Source: Tepidiphilus sp. J10
Lineage (GTDB): Bacteria; Pseudomonadota; Gammaproteobacteria; Burkholderiales; Thiobacillaceae
Length of the DNA stretch: 33,942 bases
Direction of reading: 5' to 3'
Assembly: GCA_945897955.1 (NCBI GenBank)
Contig: CAMDGQ010000040.1
Span: forward strand, 1 to 33,942
Part shown: positions 16,776 to 25,373 of the stretch, in pieces
Layout: each line of letters opens with the position of its first letter
Position numbering within the stretch: the first letter of the stretch is position 1
Made by a program: the position numbers and the translations under genes
The notes under the pieces: generated by a model
Told to the model about the DNA's origin: nothing
The model's database searches: none
Seen by the model: only the letters and a program-made list of their open reading frames with translations

Positions 16776-16889
16776 GCCCGCGTTGATTGATCCAGGAACT
16801 CCCACCAGGAAACCAATGCAGCCCCGTGCGGGTTTCCATCACCCTGTTTCATCACCCACATTACCCGTCACCAATACCTTGGAGAAATC

Positions 16890-18251
16890 ATGGCCCACCC
16901 TTACTACCTGATTACCGCCGAGCCCAGGAAACTCGCCAAGATCGCCAAATATGCCCGCAGCCTGACCGGCAGCAAACAGGGTGATCCGGTGCATGTCGTC
17001 GGTTCGCATCGCATCGTGCTGATGCCAGTGGCGGTTGGGAAGATGCTCGACAACGCAACTGAATCCATTGATCCGGCGCGTCCGAACACATTCGAGGGCA
17101 TCGTTCAATCGATGGGCGCGCAAGGCGCGGCGGCGATCAGCGCGGAACGTCTGCGGGAACTGCTGGCGGCGCGTGCGCCGGAGGAGTTGGGCATCCCCCG
17201 AGACATGCCCAAGTCCGGCGACCTGGTCATCGACGGGGTTGACTGGCATATCAAACGGACGCGCCTAGTGGAGGCCTGGGCTTTGCTGGGCGGCCCGGAT
17301 GCGATCGACTGGCAAGACGTGCGCGTCGGGCAGATCGATACAGGTTTTCGCCCCATCCCCTGTCTGGGCTTTGGTCCGGACGGCACATCCGGCTTCGTGC
17401 TGATCGACTTCGACCGGAACTTCTTTCCCGGCGATTTCAATCGCGATGACCATCTGGATTACGGCACTACGCTGAGAAGCGCGGACTCCGCGCTGGACCC
17501 GCTGCTGGGTGGTGCCTTCGACGGTCATGGCACCCGTACCTCCAGCGTGCTGGCTGGCCGCGACGAGGCTCAGGTGTATTTTGGGGCGGCGCCGCGTGTG
17601 CCTTTCATCCCGGTGCGGATCAGCGACAGCGTCATCGTCAATCATGTGCAGACGCCGTTGGCGCAGGCCATCGAGCATCTGGCCGGGCATGGTTGCGGCG
17701 TCATCACGCTGAGTATGGGCATGGCGCTGACCTACGTCACCGACCGCCTCCGGTCCGCCATCGATTACGCCTATGAGCAAGGCGTGATTCTGGTCACGGC
17801 GGCAGGCAATGTCTGGGATCCGGTGGTCTATCCCGCCCGCCTGAATCGCACGCTGGCCGTCGGCGGCTGCACGCTGGCGATGACGCCCTGGCTGGGCAGC
17901 AGCTTCGGCCCTGAAGTCGATCTCTGCGCGCCAGCCTGGCCGATCCGTCGGGCCACCGTGGACCGAGCTGGAAATCCGGAATACGGCCATGGCGACGGCA
18001 CTTCCTTCGCCACGCCGCAGGTGGCCGGCACGGCGGCGCTGTGGTTGCGCTATCGGGACCAGGAGATACGTGACCTCTATCCGCATAAGTGGCAGCGGGT
18101 AGAAGCCTTCAAACGCATCGTCACCAGTACCACCCAACCCGGTACGGAATGGAATCGCAACCTGTATGGCGCCGGCATTCTGGATGCGGAAGCCGCGCTC
18201 AAGGCCGAACTACCGGCGCCCGCGAGTCTGATCAAGGACAACAATGCCTGA
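16890..18251 (+). CDS. S8 subtilisin-like serine protease
   Basis: A 453-residue subtilase with an intact catalytic set: Asp150 in QIDTG, His213 in DGHGTRTSS, oxyanion Asn307 in TAAGN, and Ser372 in DGTSFATPQVAG. Residues 1-140 precede the catalytic domain and may act as a propeptide or regulatory part (MAHPYYLITAEPRKLAKIAK). No signal peptide is visible, so it is either cytoplasmic, released by lysis, or exported by a non-Sec route. GGAG at 16881-16884 supports the ATG. It follows the large lipoprotein by 114 bases and precedes the patatin gene by 281. Such leaderless subtilases also occur as proteolytic switches in bacterial conflict systems, but nothing here proves that role. Confidence 0.92.
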   Translation: MAHPYYLITAEPRKLAKIAKYARSLTGSKQGDPVHVVGSHRIVLMPVAVGKMLDNATESIDPARPNTFEGIVQSMGAQGAAAISAERLRELLAARAPEELGIPRDMPKSGDLVIDGVDWHIKRTRLVEAWALLGGPDAIDWQDVRVGQIDTGFRPIPCLGFGPDGTSGFVLIDFDRNFFPGDFNRDDHLDYGTTLRSADSALDPLLGGAFDGHGTRTSSVLAGRDEAQVYFGAAPRVPFIPVRISDSVIVNHVQTPLAQAIEHLAGHGCGVITLSMGMALTYVTDRLRSAIDYAYEQGVILVTAAGNVWDPVVYPARLNRTLAVGGCTLAMTPWLGSSFGPEVDLCAPAWPIRRATVDRAGNPEYGHGDGTSFATPQVAGTAALWLRYRDQEIRDLYPHKWQRVEAFKRIVTSTTQPGTEWNRNLYGAGILDAEAALKAELPAPASLIKDNNA

Positions 18252-18532
18252 CAGGGGCTAAGTGAAGCTTGAAGCGTGCTTATCCGGTTAGCTGCCAACC
18301 CTACCACCTGTGTAGTGGCTCGGGATTTCATTAATGGAACTACTAGCCAATCGACTAAGCGAGCAAACAACGCTCGCCAAATCGCTTGATAGCCTGCGAA
18401 AGCGGGAATGACGTGGGCTTGGATATTACTTGTCGGATCAACAATCCGTCCCCCAGGAATGGGGTAATCCGGGGCGGAATGACGGAATTGAAATTTCATT
18501 AATCCCCCTCTTCCCGCTTCTGGAGCCATGCC
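18252..18532. other. Spacer with repeat-like fragments
   Basis: No gene seen. The stretch holds a small hairpin GCGAGC/GCTCGC (18359-18377) and the fragments GCCTGCGAAAGCGGGAATGACG (near 18394) and GGAATGGGGTAATCCGGGG (near 18459). The first resembles dispersed ATTCCCGC...GCGGGAAT repeats of betaproteobacteria. GGAG at 18522-18525 is the ribosome site of the next gene. Confidence 0.4.
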
Positions 18533-21500
18533 ATGCAACACACGCAAAACCAGAACCAAGAACTCGAACCCGAGGAACTGAGGAGGACGCTGGAAGGACT
18601 CGGTTTGCTCGAATCGCCGGTCAAGCCGGGGGACGAGTTCAAGGTGCATGTTGCGGCCTCCAGCGCGGAAGAAATCGAGAATGCGGTCAACCGGCTGCGC
18701 GAGTCATTTGGATGGGAACCGCATGGCCAGGTGACGCAGAACACCTTGCGTGCGATCCGCATCCAGGTGGCTGCGTTGCAACGCAAGCTGGCGGCGCACG
18801 GGTGTTACCAGGGCGAGGCGCATGGTCGCTTCGATGAAGACACACGGCTGGCGTTGGTGCAGTTTCAGGCCGGACATGCCGATCAGTGCCTTGATCAAAC
18901 CGGCATACTGGACGCGGCCACCCGCGCCGTGCTGAAGGCTTTGCCGCCGTATACCTTCGACGAGGTTCTGGCCTCGGAACTGGATGCGGTGAACAAAAGC
19001 CGCGGCGAAACCGGGCAAAACCCGGAAAAGGATGCGGCCGAGTCCGACAACGCGGTGGTGCGCGCGCATCAGGCCAGGCTGATGGGTTTGGCGTTCTCCG
19101 GCGGCGGTATCCGCAGCGCCACTTTCAATCTGGGCATTCTGCAAACGCTGGCACGTCTTGGGTTGTTGCGCCGGGTGGACTATCTTTCCAGCGTTTCCGG
19201 TGGCGGCTACATCGGCAGTTGGCTGCACGCCTGGGTAAAACGCGAAGGCGGCGACATCCGGAAGGTGGAAAGCCGGCTGGCGGTCCAGCCTGGCGCCGCG
19301 CTGCATGAACCGCGGCAGGTGTCATGGCTGCGCCAGTACAGCAACTATCTGACGCCGCGCATCGGCCTGCTCAGCGCCGACACCATGGCCGGCATCGCCA
19401 CCTGGCTGCGCAATGTGCTGCTCAATCAGGTCATTCTCGGCGCGTTGGGCCTGGCGGTGCTTTGTGTGCCGTGGATTCTGTTCATGCTGACACCCGAGTG
19501 GCGGGATGGCATGGCGTTCTCGGCGATGCTGGCCGGCGGCGGCGCACTTTTGCTGCTGGCGATGGGCGTCGGCGTCATGGAAACCCGGGCAATCCGGCGC
19601 GATATAGCCACCGATATTGCTACCAGCAAAACGGCGACTGCCTCCTTCGATCCGGCTTGCCGCCATCGAAGAGCCAAGGTGGTGATCGCCAGTGCAGCCA
19701 CGAGCGCGCTGCTGCTCGGCCTGGTTCTACCATTCGCGCTGGAGATTGAGTTGGAGCAAGCCTTTCAACGCATGTCTTTGATCGTGCTGGGTCCGCCCGG
19801 CGTGCTGCTTGCGCTGTTGCTCGGCGTGACCCTCGGCATCGGCCTTGCCGGCAGGCAATTGCGCGAGGCAGCGCGTGAATGGTGGAGTCGCGTCGGAGGC
19901 ATACTTCTGACCATGCTGCTGGGCTGGCTGGCGCTGGACGGCGTCGCACTGCTCGGCGGTTACGCACTGATTTACGTGGGCGAATGGGTCAGCGCCATGG
20001 GCGGCATCCTCTGGCTGGTCACCACGATTGCCGGCGTGGTTCTCGGCCGCAGTTCCGCTACCGGCAACGAAAATGGCAAATCAAAGGGCGGCTGGAAGAA
20101 CCAGATCGCCACCCTCGCGCCCTGGGTCTTCGTGGCGGGCCTGCTGATCCTGCTTTCGCTGGCCTTGCACACGAGCACGATCAATCTCGGCGGAGCTGCC
20201 GGCATCCAGGTCTGCAATCCGACGCCGGACAGGTCCGACCCCGGCCTGCTCGCCACTTATCGCTTCAACCTGGAAACCGGCAAGGAGTCGGCCGTCACTC
20301 GCGGCGAGGTATTGCAGGTCAAACCCGATCCGGGTTGCAGTATTGCCAGCTATGCGCGGCAGGCGGAACAGGCGGTTTCGAACGCGCCCTTCTTCTTGCT
20401 CTGGCCATTTGGATTGGTGCTTCTGGCCTCACTTCTCGGCTGGCGCGTCGACATCAACGTGTTCGCCTTCCACATGTTCTACCGCAACCGGCTGGAACGC
20501 TGCTACCTGGGGGCCAGCAACCCGAAGCGTCGTGCCAACCCGTTCAGCGGCCTCGACATGTCCGATTCGCCCCGCCTGGACGAGCTCAAGCACGCCGGCC
20601 ATGTGCAGCGCCCGTATCCGCTGATCAACACCGCGCTGAACATCGCGCGCTCGAAGAATCTGGCCTGGCAGGAACGCAAGGCCGCTTCCTTCCTGTTCAC
20701 GCCGGAATTCTGCGGTTACTCGCTGCCGGGCATCAGCGATGCCGGGATTGCCGCCTATCAGAAGACCGAGCAGTTTCTGGCGCCGCCGGAGAAAGCGGGC
20801 AAGCCGGGCGCCAGATCAGGCTGGCTGGGGCTGGGCACGCCGATGACCATCTCCGGCGCGGCGGCCAGCCCCAACGCCGGGTATCACACCAACCCGGCCA
20901 CCGCGTTCCTGATGACCGTGTTCAACGTGCGGCTGGGCTGGTGGATACAGAACACCCGCAAACTCGACAACTGGATCAAACCCGGTCCCCGGCAATCCAT
21001 CGGTTACCTGCTCAAGGAACTGCTGGCAAACACCAAAGACTCCGACGATTTCGTCTATGTCAGCGACGGCGGCCATTTCGAGAACCTGGGCATCTACGAG
21101 CTGGTACGCCGCCGTTGCCGCTACATCATCGCCTGCGATGCCGGCTGCGATCCAAACTACACGTTCGAAGACCTGGGCAATGCCATTCGCAAATGCCAGA
21201 TCGACCTCGGCGTCGAGATCAGGATCGACCCCGCCGCCATCGTGCCCGACCCGGAAACCGGTCGCAGCCTGTTCCACTGCGCGGTGGGCACGATTCATTA
21301 CGAACAGCGCGATCCGGTTGCCACGCCCGGATATCTGCTCTACATCAAGGCCTCGCTGAGCGGCAACGAACCGAGCGACATCAAGCAATACAAGGCCGAA
21401 CACAGCGCCTTCCCGCACGAAAGCACGGGCGATCAGTGGTACAGCGAATCGCAGTTCGAGAGCTATCGCAAACTCGGTCAGCATGTGGCCGAGCAGGTGC

Positions 21501-22600
21501 TGCAACAGGCACGCGACGATGCCGCCCGGCACAGCCTCGCGGCAAGCAGGCAAAACGCCGTCGGTTCAGCTCGGTCGTGTGACCTGGAACTGTTCTTCCA
21601 CACGCTGTCCGAGCAGTGGTATCCGCCCAGCGACGCGAGCCGTGCGGCCTTTTCAAGGCACGGCATCGAACTCGAAAAGATCTACGACCGCATGCGCCTG
21701 GACGCCAATCTGCGCTTCCTAGACAGCCAGATCTATCCGGAATGGGTGAAGCTCTCGAATCGCGTCAAGCCGGAGCCGAATCAAGCCCAGCAGACCATGT
21801 TCCCCGTCAGCGGGAACGAACTGAGAGCCGGCTTCTACCTGTGCAACACGCTCATCCAGCTGATGGAAAACGTCTATACCGACCTGCATCTGGAAGAAGA
21901 GCACGCCCATCCGGACAATCGAGGCTGGATGAACCTGTTCCGTCACTGGTCATGGTCCGGCATGTTCCGCGTCACCTGGGCGGTTTGCGTCGCCACCTAT
22001 GGCGCGCGCTTCCAGCAGTTCTGCCGTCGCACACTCGGTCTGGAAAGCGGCAAGTTGACGCTGGGGAACAGTGTCATTGTGGGCAGCGCAGGTTGGGAAA
22101 GCAGCATCAACTTCCTGGAAGTCGAACACATACAGCGCATCATCGCGGGCGGATACGCCGGATCGGCAAACGCGCTTGAAAGCCTGAACAAGGACAGGAT
22201 CGCCGAAATCGCCAACCAATGGATACGCAGTCAGAGCAGCATGCAACTTCAGGTGCAGCCGCTGGAAATTCGGGTCAGCGACCCCTTCGGCAAGGAGCCG
22301 GACTTCGAATTTCCGGTGGGTTTCGGGCTGCTGAAAAAATCGGATACTGGGCCTGAGTACAGCTTGGCCTACTACCGCATTCAGGACCATCTGCGCCGCA
22401 TGGGACTGGGTCGCGAGGGCCTGCGCAAACTACAGGAAAAATACACTGGCATTTATGTCGACCTGCCACTCGGCCTGACCCGGGTCATTCACGAAGCAGA
22501 GCCTGATAAATTGCAAAACCTGTGGCATCTGGTGCTCTGGAGCAACCCGGCAGCCAAGAGAAAAGATCTCGGGCAGTCTGTATTCACGCATGCGCAATGA
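18533..22600 (+). CDS. Patatin-like phospholipase with peptidoglycan-binding and multi-TM regions
   Basis: A 1355-residue protein. Near residues 75-137 is a PG_binding_1-type domain (LQRKLAAHGCYQGEAHGRFDEDTRLALVQFQ read in parts). The patatin lipase core follows, with oxyanion loop GGGIR (190-194), nucleophile Ser222 in SVSGGG, and catalytic Asp845 in SDGGHFENLG. Between nucleophile and Asp, roughly 295-550, lie about seven hydrophobic segments, plus one near 617-635, so the lipase fold is split by a membrane domain. The last 350 residues contain no domain I recognise. Patatin-like enzymes hydrolyse acyl chains from phospholipids. Usual bacterial patatins are 300-400 residues, so this is an unusually elaborate form. 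GGAG 7 bases before the ATG supports the start; the ATG at 18528 is out of frame. Confidence 0.9.
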   Translation: MQHTQNQNQELEPEELRRTLEGLGLLESPVKPGDEFKVHVAASSAEEIENAVNRLRESFGWEPHGQVTQNTLRAIRIQVAALQRKLAAHGCYQGEAHGRFDEDTRLALVQFQAGHADQCLDQTGILDAATRAVLKALPPYTFDEVLASELDAVNKSRGETGQNPEKDAAESDNAVVRAHQARLMGLAFSGGGIRSATFNLGILQTLARLGLLRRVDYLSSVSGGGYIGSWLHAWVKREGGDIRKVESRLAVQPGAALHEPRQVSWLRQYSNYLTPRIGLLSADTMAGIATWLRNVLLNQVILGALGLAVLCVPWILFMLTPEWRDGMAFSAMLAGGGALLLLAMGVGVMETRAIRRDIATDIATSKTATASFDPACRHRRAKVVIASAATSALLLGLVLPFALEIELEQAFQRMSLIVLGPPGVLLALLLGVTLGIGLAGRQLREAAREWWSRVGGILLTMLLGWLALDGVALLGGYALIYVGEWVSAMGGILWLVTTIAGVVLGRSSATGNENGKSKGGWKNQIATLAPWVFVAGLLILLSLALHTSTINLGGAAGIQVCNPTPDRSDPGLLATYRFNLETGKESAVTRGEVLQVKPDPGCSIASYARQAEQAVSNAPFFLLWPFGLVLLASLLGWRVDINVFAFHMFYRNRLERCYLGASNPKRRANPFSGLDMSDSPRLDELKHAGHVQRPYPLINTALNIARSKNLAWQERKAASFLFTPEFCGYSLPGISDAGIAAYQKTEQFLAPPEKAGKPGARSGWLGLGTPMTISGAAASPNAGYHTNPATAFLMTVFNVRLGWWIQNTRKLDNWIKPGPRQSIGYLLKELLANTKDSDDFVYVSDGGHFENLGIYELVRRRCRYIIACDAGCDPNYTFEDLGNAIRKCQIDLGVEIRIDPAAIVPDPETGRSLFHCAVGTIHYEQRDPVATPGYLLYIKASLSGNEPSDIKQYKAEHSAFPHESTGDQWYSESQFESYRKLGQHVAEQVLQQARDDAARHSLAASRQNAVGSARSCDLELFFHTLSEQWYPPSDASRAAFSRHGIELEKIYDRMRLDANLRFLDSQIYPEWVKLSNRVKPEPNQAQQTMFPVSGNELRAGFYLCNTLIQLMENVYTDLHLEEEHAHPDNRGWMNLFRHWSWSGMFRVTWAVCVATYGARFQQFCRRTLGLESGKLTLGNSVIVGSAGWESSINFLEVEHIQRIIAGGYAGSANALESLNKDRIAEIANQWIRSQSSMQLQVQPLEIRVSDPFGKEPDFEFPVGFGLLKKSDTGPEYSLAYYRIQDHLRRMGLGREGLRKLQEKYTGIYVDLPLGLTRVIHEAEPDKLQNLWHLVLWSNPAAKRKDLGQSVFTHAQ

Positions 22601-22625
22601 GGAGGAAGACGCGCCGGGATGCCCT

Positions 22626-22682
22626 GGGTTGAAATCAACCCGGATTAACTCGATTGATCGAGGCATGGGGTGTTTATTACCC
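22626..22682 (+). promoter_or_regulatory. Tandem enhancer sites for sigma-54 promoter C
   Basis: Site 1 GGGTTGAAATCAACCC (22626-22641) is symmetric except at its centre. Site 2 GGGTGTTTATTACCC (22668-22682) lies inside a longer inverted repeat, GCATGGG/CCCATGC. The starts are 42 bases apart, and site 2 starts 78 bases before the -24 element, matching promoters A and B. The pair begins 26 bases after the patatin gene stop. Confidence 0.77.
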
Positions 22683-22745
22683 ATGCATGTGCGAATGGAG
22701 TTCGCCAAATGGTTGAAATCAAGAGGGGATGGAAGTTTTTCAACA

Positions 22746-22761
22746 TGGCACGCTGATTGCT
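22746..22761 (+). promoter_or_regulatory. Sigma-54 (-24/-12) promoter C
   Basis: TGGCACGCTGATTGCT agrees with TGGCACGRNNNTTGCW at every fixed position except the purine at position 8, with correct spacing (GG 22747-22748, GC 22759-22760). It is the best of the three. The predicted start is near 22772, about 100 bases before the ATG at 22876. It would drive the secreted HExxH gene and possibly the genes through 28553. Confidence 0.87.
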
Positions 22762-22875
22762 TTTAATGCCAGACCGCGAATCAAGCGGGCTGCAAAGTAA
22801 TGGATGTTCTGGCATTAATGATTTGATCAGTTTTCTCGTTCTCGTATAAACCCGTTCAACATCAAGGAGTTCATT

Positions 22876-23568
22876 ATGCACATCCTCCGTTTTCTTCTAC
22901 TCTGCATTTCATTTATTAGCATCCCCACCAGCTTCGCCGACAGTTTCAAGGTCAAGGATTGCGACGCGGATGCGGCCGCCGATGTTACCGAGGCGTATCG
23001 ATTTGTTGCGAACAACTTGAACAAGGTATTCAACCCGATGGATTTCCTGACTTCAAAGCAACGTGAGGAAATGAAAAGCAAATGGGGGAAATTGACGGTT
23101 GATTGTATCGATGACAAAAACAAATGCGTCAACACAGACGGATTGCTCGGTCGCGCGCATGGTGGAATCGGCAATCAAGTCAATATCTGTTACTACAATC
23201 ATGTAGATTTTTGAAGCAGCCTGTGTGAACTCGTCGGAAGCATGGTGCATGAGGAAGGCCATGCCAATGGCATGCCGATAATGAAAGGTCATAATAGTCC
23301 GACCGCAACTGTTTTCAACAATGACCTCGTTTATAGAATGGGAGGTGTGGCAGAAGAATTTTGTGAAGCGGAAGCCGCGGCCGGCCGATTTTCAGACAAT
23401 TTGTTGCGCGGAAAATCCCAACGCGCCATGGGCAAGAGTTGCGGCAAGGATGATCAATGCAAGACGGGAAAATGCGAAAAAGGCGAATGTGTCTGCAAAA
23501 GCGATAGCGACTGTCCGGGTCAGAAATGCAAAAAACCGCTGGGCGGAATAAACCAATGCCGACCGTGA
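22876..23568 (+). pseudogene. Secreted zincin-like Cys-rich protein interrupted by in-frame TGA
   Basis: One frame of 230 residues is broken only by TGA at 23212-23214 (codon 113). Before it are a Sec signal peptide (residues 1-21, cleaved near SFA/DS) and a helical region. Directly after it come SSLCELVGSMVHEEGHANGMP, with HExxH zinc motif His125-Glu126-His129, and VYRMGGVAEEFCEAEAA, which could supply a third ligand. The tail is a Cys-rich module with ten Cys (SCGKDDQCKTGKCEKGECVC onward). Protein-like character on both sides and the absence of a frameshift indicate a recent nonsense change or a recoded codon. ATG at 23242 could start only a truncated product without signal peptide. I see no convincing SECIS hairpin after the TGA. 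It is the first gene after promoter C. Confidence 0.75.
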
Positions 23569-23592
23569 TGAATTTTAAATAATTTCAACCGA

Positions 23593-23605
23593 CGATTTCA
23601 AATCG
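23593..23605. terminator. Weak hairpin after the HExxH gene
   Basis: CGATTTCAAATCG forms a six-pair stem 25 bases after the stop. A T-run (GTTTTTT) lies 16 bases further on, too far for a standard terminator, so this is at most a weak or accidental element. Confidence 0.25.
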
Positions 23606-23666
23606 GCCATTTATTGATCCGTTTTTTCCCGCAACAATACGTTGCATAAACAAGGAGGTTATAAAA

Positions 23667-25115
23667 ATGAATTTGATCATCGAGTGGAACAACATTGCGC
23701 TTGAGGCCATCCGCAACATTGGCAAGCTGCCTTTCAGCAGCCGGGATCGTGAACGTGGCGGGCCGCCTCAAGTTGCGCGTTCCATCGGCATTATCTACAC
23801 CGCCATTTATGACGCCTGGGCGGCCTACGACAACGTCGCCAAGCCGGCCCACAGCACCACGCCGCGCCGGCCCGCCGCGCAACGCACCGATGCCAATCGG
23901 CGCAAGGCGGTCAGCCAGGCCGCCTACCGCGCCATCGTCGACCAATTCCCGCCTTCCATCTTCGGGCTTTGCAATGTCACCTTCATGTCCGAGTACGAGT
24001 GCATGCTGGAGGCAAAACTCGCAGCCGAGGGCATTGCCGTTGGCGACATCAACACCAATGCGAACAATCCGGTCGGCGTGGGCAATCTGGCGGCGAATGC
24101 CGTACTCGCGTTCAGGCATGCGGACAATTCGAATCAGGCCAATCTCTACGCGGATACCACCGGTTACGCGCCGGTGAATTCGCCCATGTCGGTCGCCCTG
24201 CCGCCGGCGGTCGACGCCATTGCCTTCCCCGGGCGCTGGCAGGCATTGACCTACCTGAATGCGGATCACGAGGCGAAAACCCCGAAGTTCATCGCGCCGC
24301 ACTGGGGCGGCGTGAAGCCCTTCGCGATGACCAGCGGCAGCCAGTTCCGCCCCGTCACGCCGCCGCAGAATCCGCTTTCCCAAGGCTATCTCGACCAGGC
24401 CAAACATGTGATGGATATCCAGACGCGACTGACGCCCGAACAGAAGGTGATCGCGGAATACTGGGCCGATGGCCCGAAATCCGAACTGCCGCCCGGACAC
24501 TGGACGGAGTTCGCGGCTTTTGTCGCCGAGCGGCCGGCAATTCCCGGTTTGCCCGGCAGCGGCGCGCTGAATCTGGACGACACGGTGAAGCTCTATTTCG
24601 CCCTGGCGAATGCCATCATGGACGCCAGCATCGCGACCTGGGATGCCAAACGCCATTTCGACTATGTCCGCCCGATCACCGCAATCCGGCATTTGTTCCG
24701 CGGCAAGATGGTCAGCGCCTGGGCCGGGCCGGGCAAGGGCACGCAGGAGATTTTGGGCGAAACCTGGCGACCGTTTCAGGTGCCGAGTTTTCCGACGCCG
24801 CCGTTCTCCGAGTTCACCTCCGGACACAGCGGTTTCTCGATGGCGGCCGCCACGGTGCTGCGCAAATTCACCGGCAGTGACCGCTTCGGCTTCTACTACG
24901 CACAGAACGAGCCGCTGAAAGCGGATCCGACTGAACCTGTAACCGATGTGGTGCTGTCCTGGCCCACCTTCACCCAGGCGGCCCGCGAAGCCGGTGAATC
25001 ACGACTGTACGGCGGCATCCACTTCTACGAAGGCAACGTCGTCGGCCTGGATCTCGGCGAGAAAGTCGGCGAAAAGGCCTTTGCGCGCGCGCAAGACCTC
25101 TGGTCGGGTGCTTGA
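23667..25115 (+). CDS. Vanadium-dependent haloperoxidase-like protein (PAP2 superfamily)
   Basis: A 482-residue, two-helical-bundle protein of the vanadium haloperoxidase/acid phosphatase group. The vanadate-binding residues can be placed by spacing: Lys328 and Arg335 in KRHFDYVRP (7 apart), Ser385-Gly386-His387 in FTSGHSGFS, and Arg446 and His452 in SRLYGGIH (6 apart). This is the same spacing as the chloroperoxidase active site. Such enzymes use peroxide to oxidise halides to hypohalous acid; related proteins act as phosphatases, so halide use is not proven. No signal peptide is visible. AAGGAGG precedes the ATG. It lies about 100 bases after the HExxH gene and may share promoter C. Confidence 0.88.
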   Translation: MNLIIEWNNIALEAIRNIGKLPFSSRDRERGGPPQVARSIGIIYTAIYDAWAAYDNVAKPAHSTTPRRPAAQRTDANRRKAVSQAAYRAIVDQFPPSIFGLCNVTFMSEYECMLEAKLAAEGIAVGDINTNANNPVGVGNLAANAVLAFRHADNSNQANLYADTTGYAPVNSPMSVALPPAVDAIAFPGRWQALTYLNADHEAKTPKFIAPHWGGVKPFAMTSGSQFRPVTPPQNPLSQGYLDQAKHVMDIQTRLTPEQKVIAEYWADGPKSELPPGHWTEFAAFVAERPAIPGLPGSGALNLDDTVKLYFALANAIMDASIATWDAKRHFDYVRPITAIRHLFRGKMVSAWAGPGKGTQEILGETWRPFQVPSFPTPPFSEFTSGHSGFSMAAATVLRKFTGSDRFGFYYAQNEPLKADPTEPVTDVVLSWPTFTQAAREAGESRLYGGIHFYEGNVVGLDLGEKVGEKAFARAQDLWSGA

Positions 25116-25180
25116 CGGGGTCAACAACTCTTGCAAGCGTGGATTCGGCACAGTGGAATTTCACGCGTCATGGCCTTGAT

Positions 25181-25239
25181 TGGATGGACTTCTCCTGACT
25201 GCCACGGTCTCCATGCGCCTGACCGGAGAAGTCCATCCA
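25181..25239. terminator. Perfect 15-base inverted repeat after the haloperoxidase gene
   Basis: TGGATGGACTTCTCC (25181-25195) pairs perfectly with GGAGAAGTCCATCCA (25225-25239) across a 29-base loop. There is no T-run on either side. It may terminate or stabilise transcripts between the haloperoxidase and the next gene, or be a mobile-repeat remnant. Confidence 0.45.
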
Positions 25240-25373
25240 TTGCGCTGGCTGGCTGCATATTCGACAGTTGACATGCTCCACCCGGGTGAAAACCAACCCG
25301 GTTTTGAGTAAACTTCAAATGGACACCCTGACATGATAATTGTCATTTTTAACCATTAAAATCGAGCAATACG

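Noticed and set aside
16830..16844. GGGTTTCCATCACCC before the S8 protease gene as an enhancer site
   Set aside because: It fits GGGT-N7-ACCC, but there is no partner 42 bases upstream and no -24/-12 element about 80 bases downstream; one such match in 34 kb is expected by chance.
16890..22600. Gasdermin-type protease plus pore-former pair
   Set aside because: The S8 protease lies next to a patatin lipase, not a gasdermin-sized protein with a lipidated N-terminus; the resemblance is only the protease-membrane effector pairing.
23212..23258. Selenocysteine insertion element after the in-frame TGA
   Set aside because: Only a four-pair CAUG/CAUG stem could be found; a bacterial SECIS needs a longer stem with a defined apical loop, so Sec is left only as a possibility.
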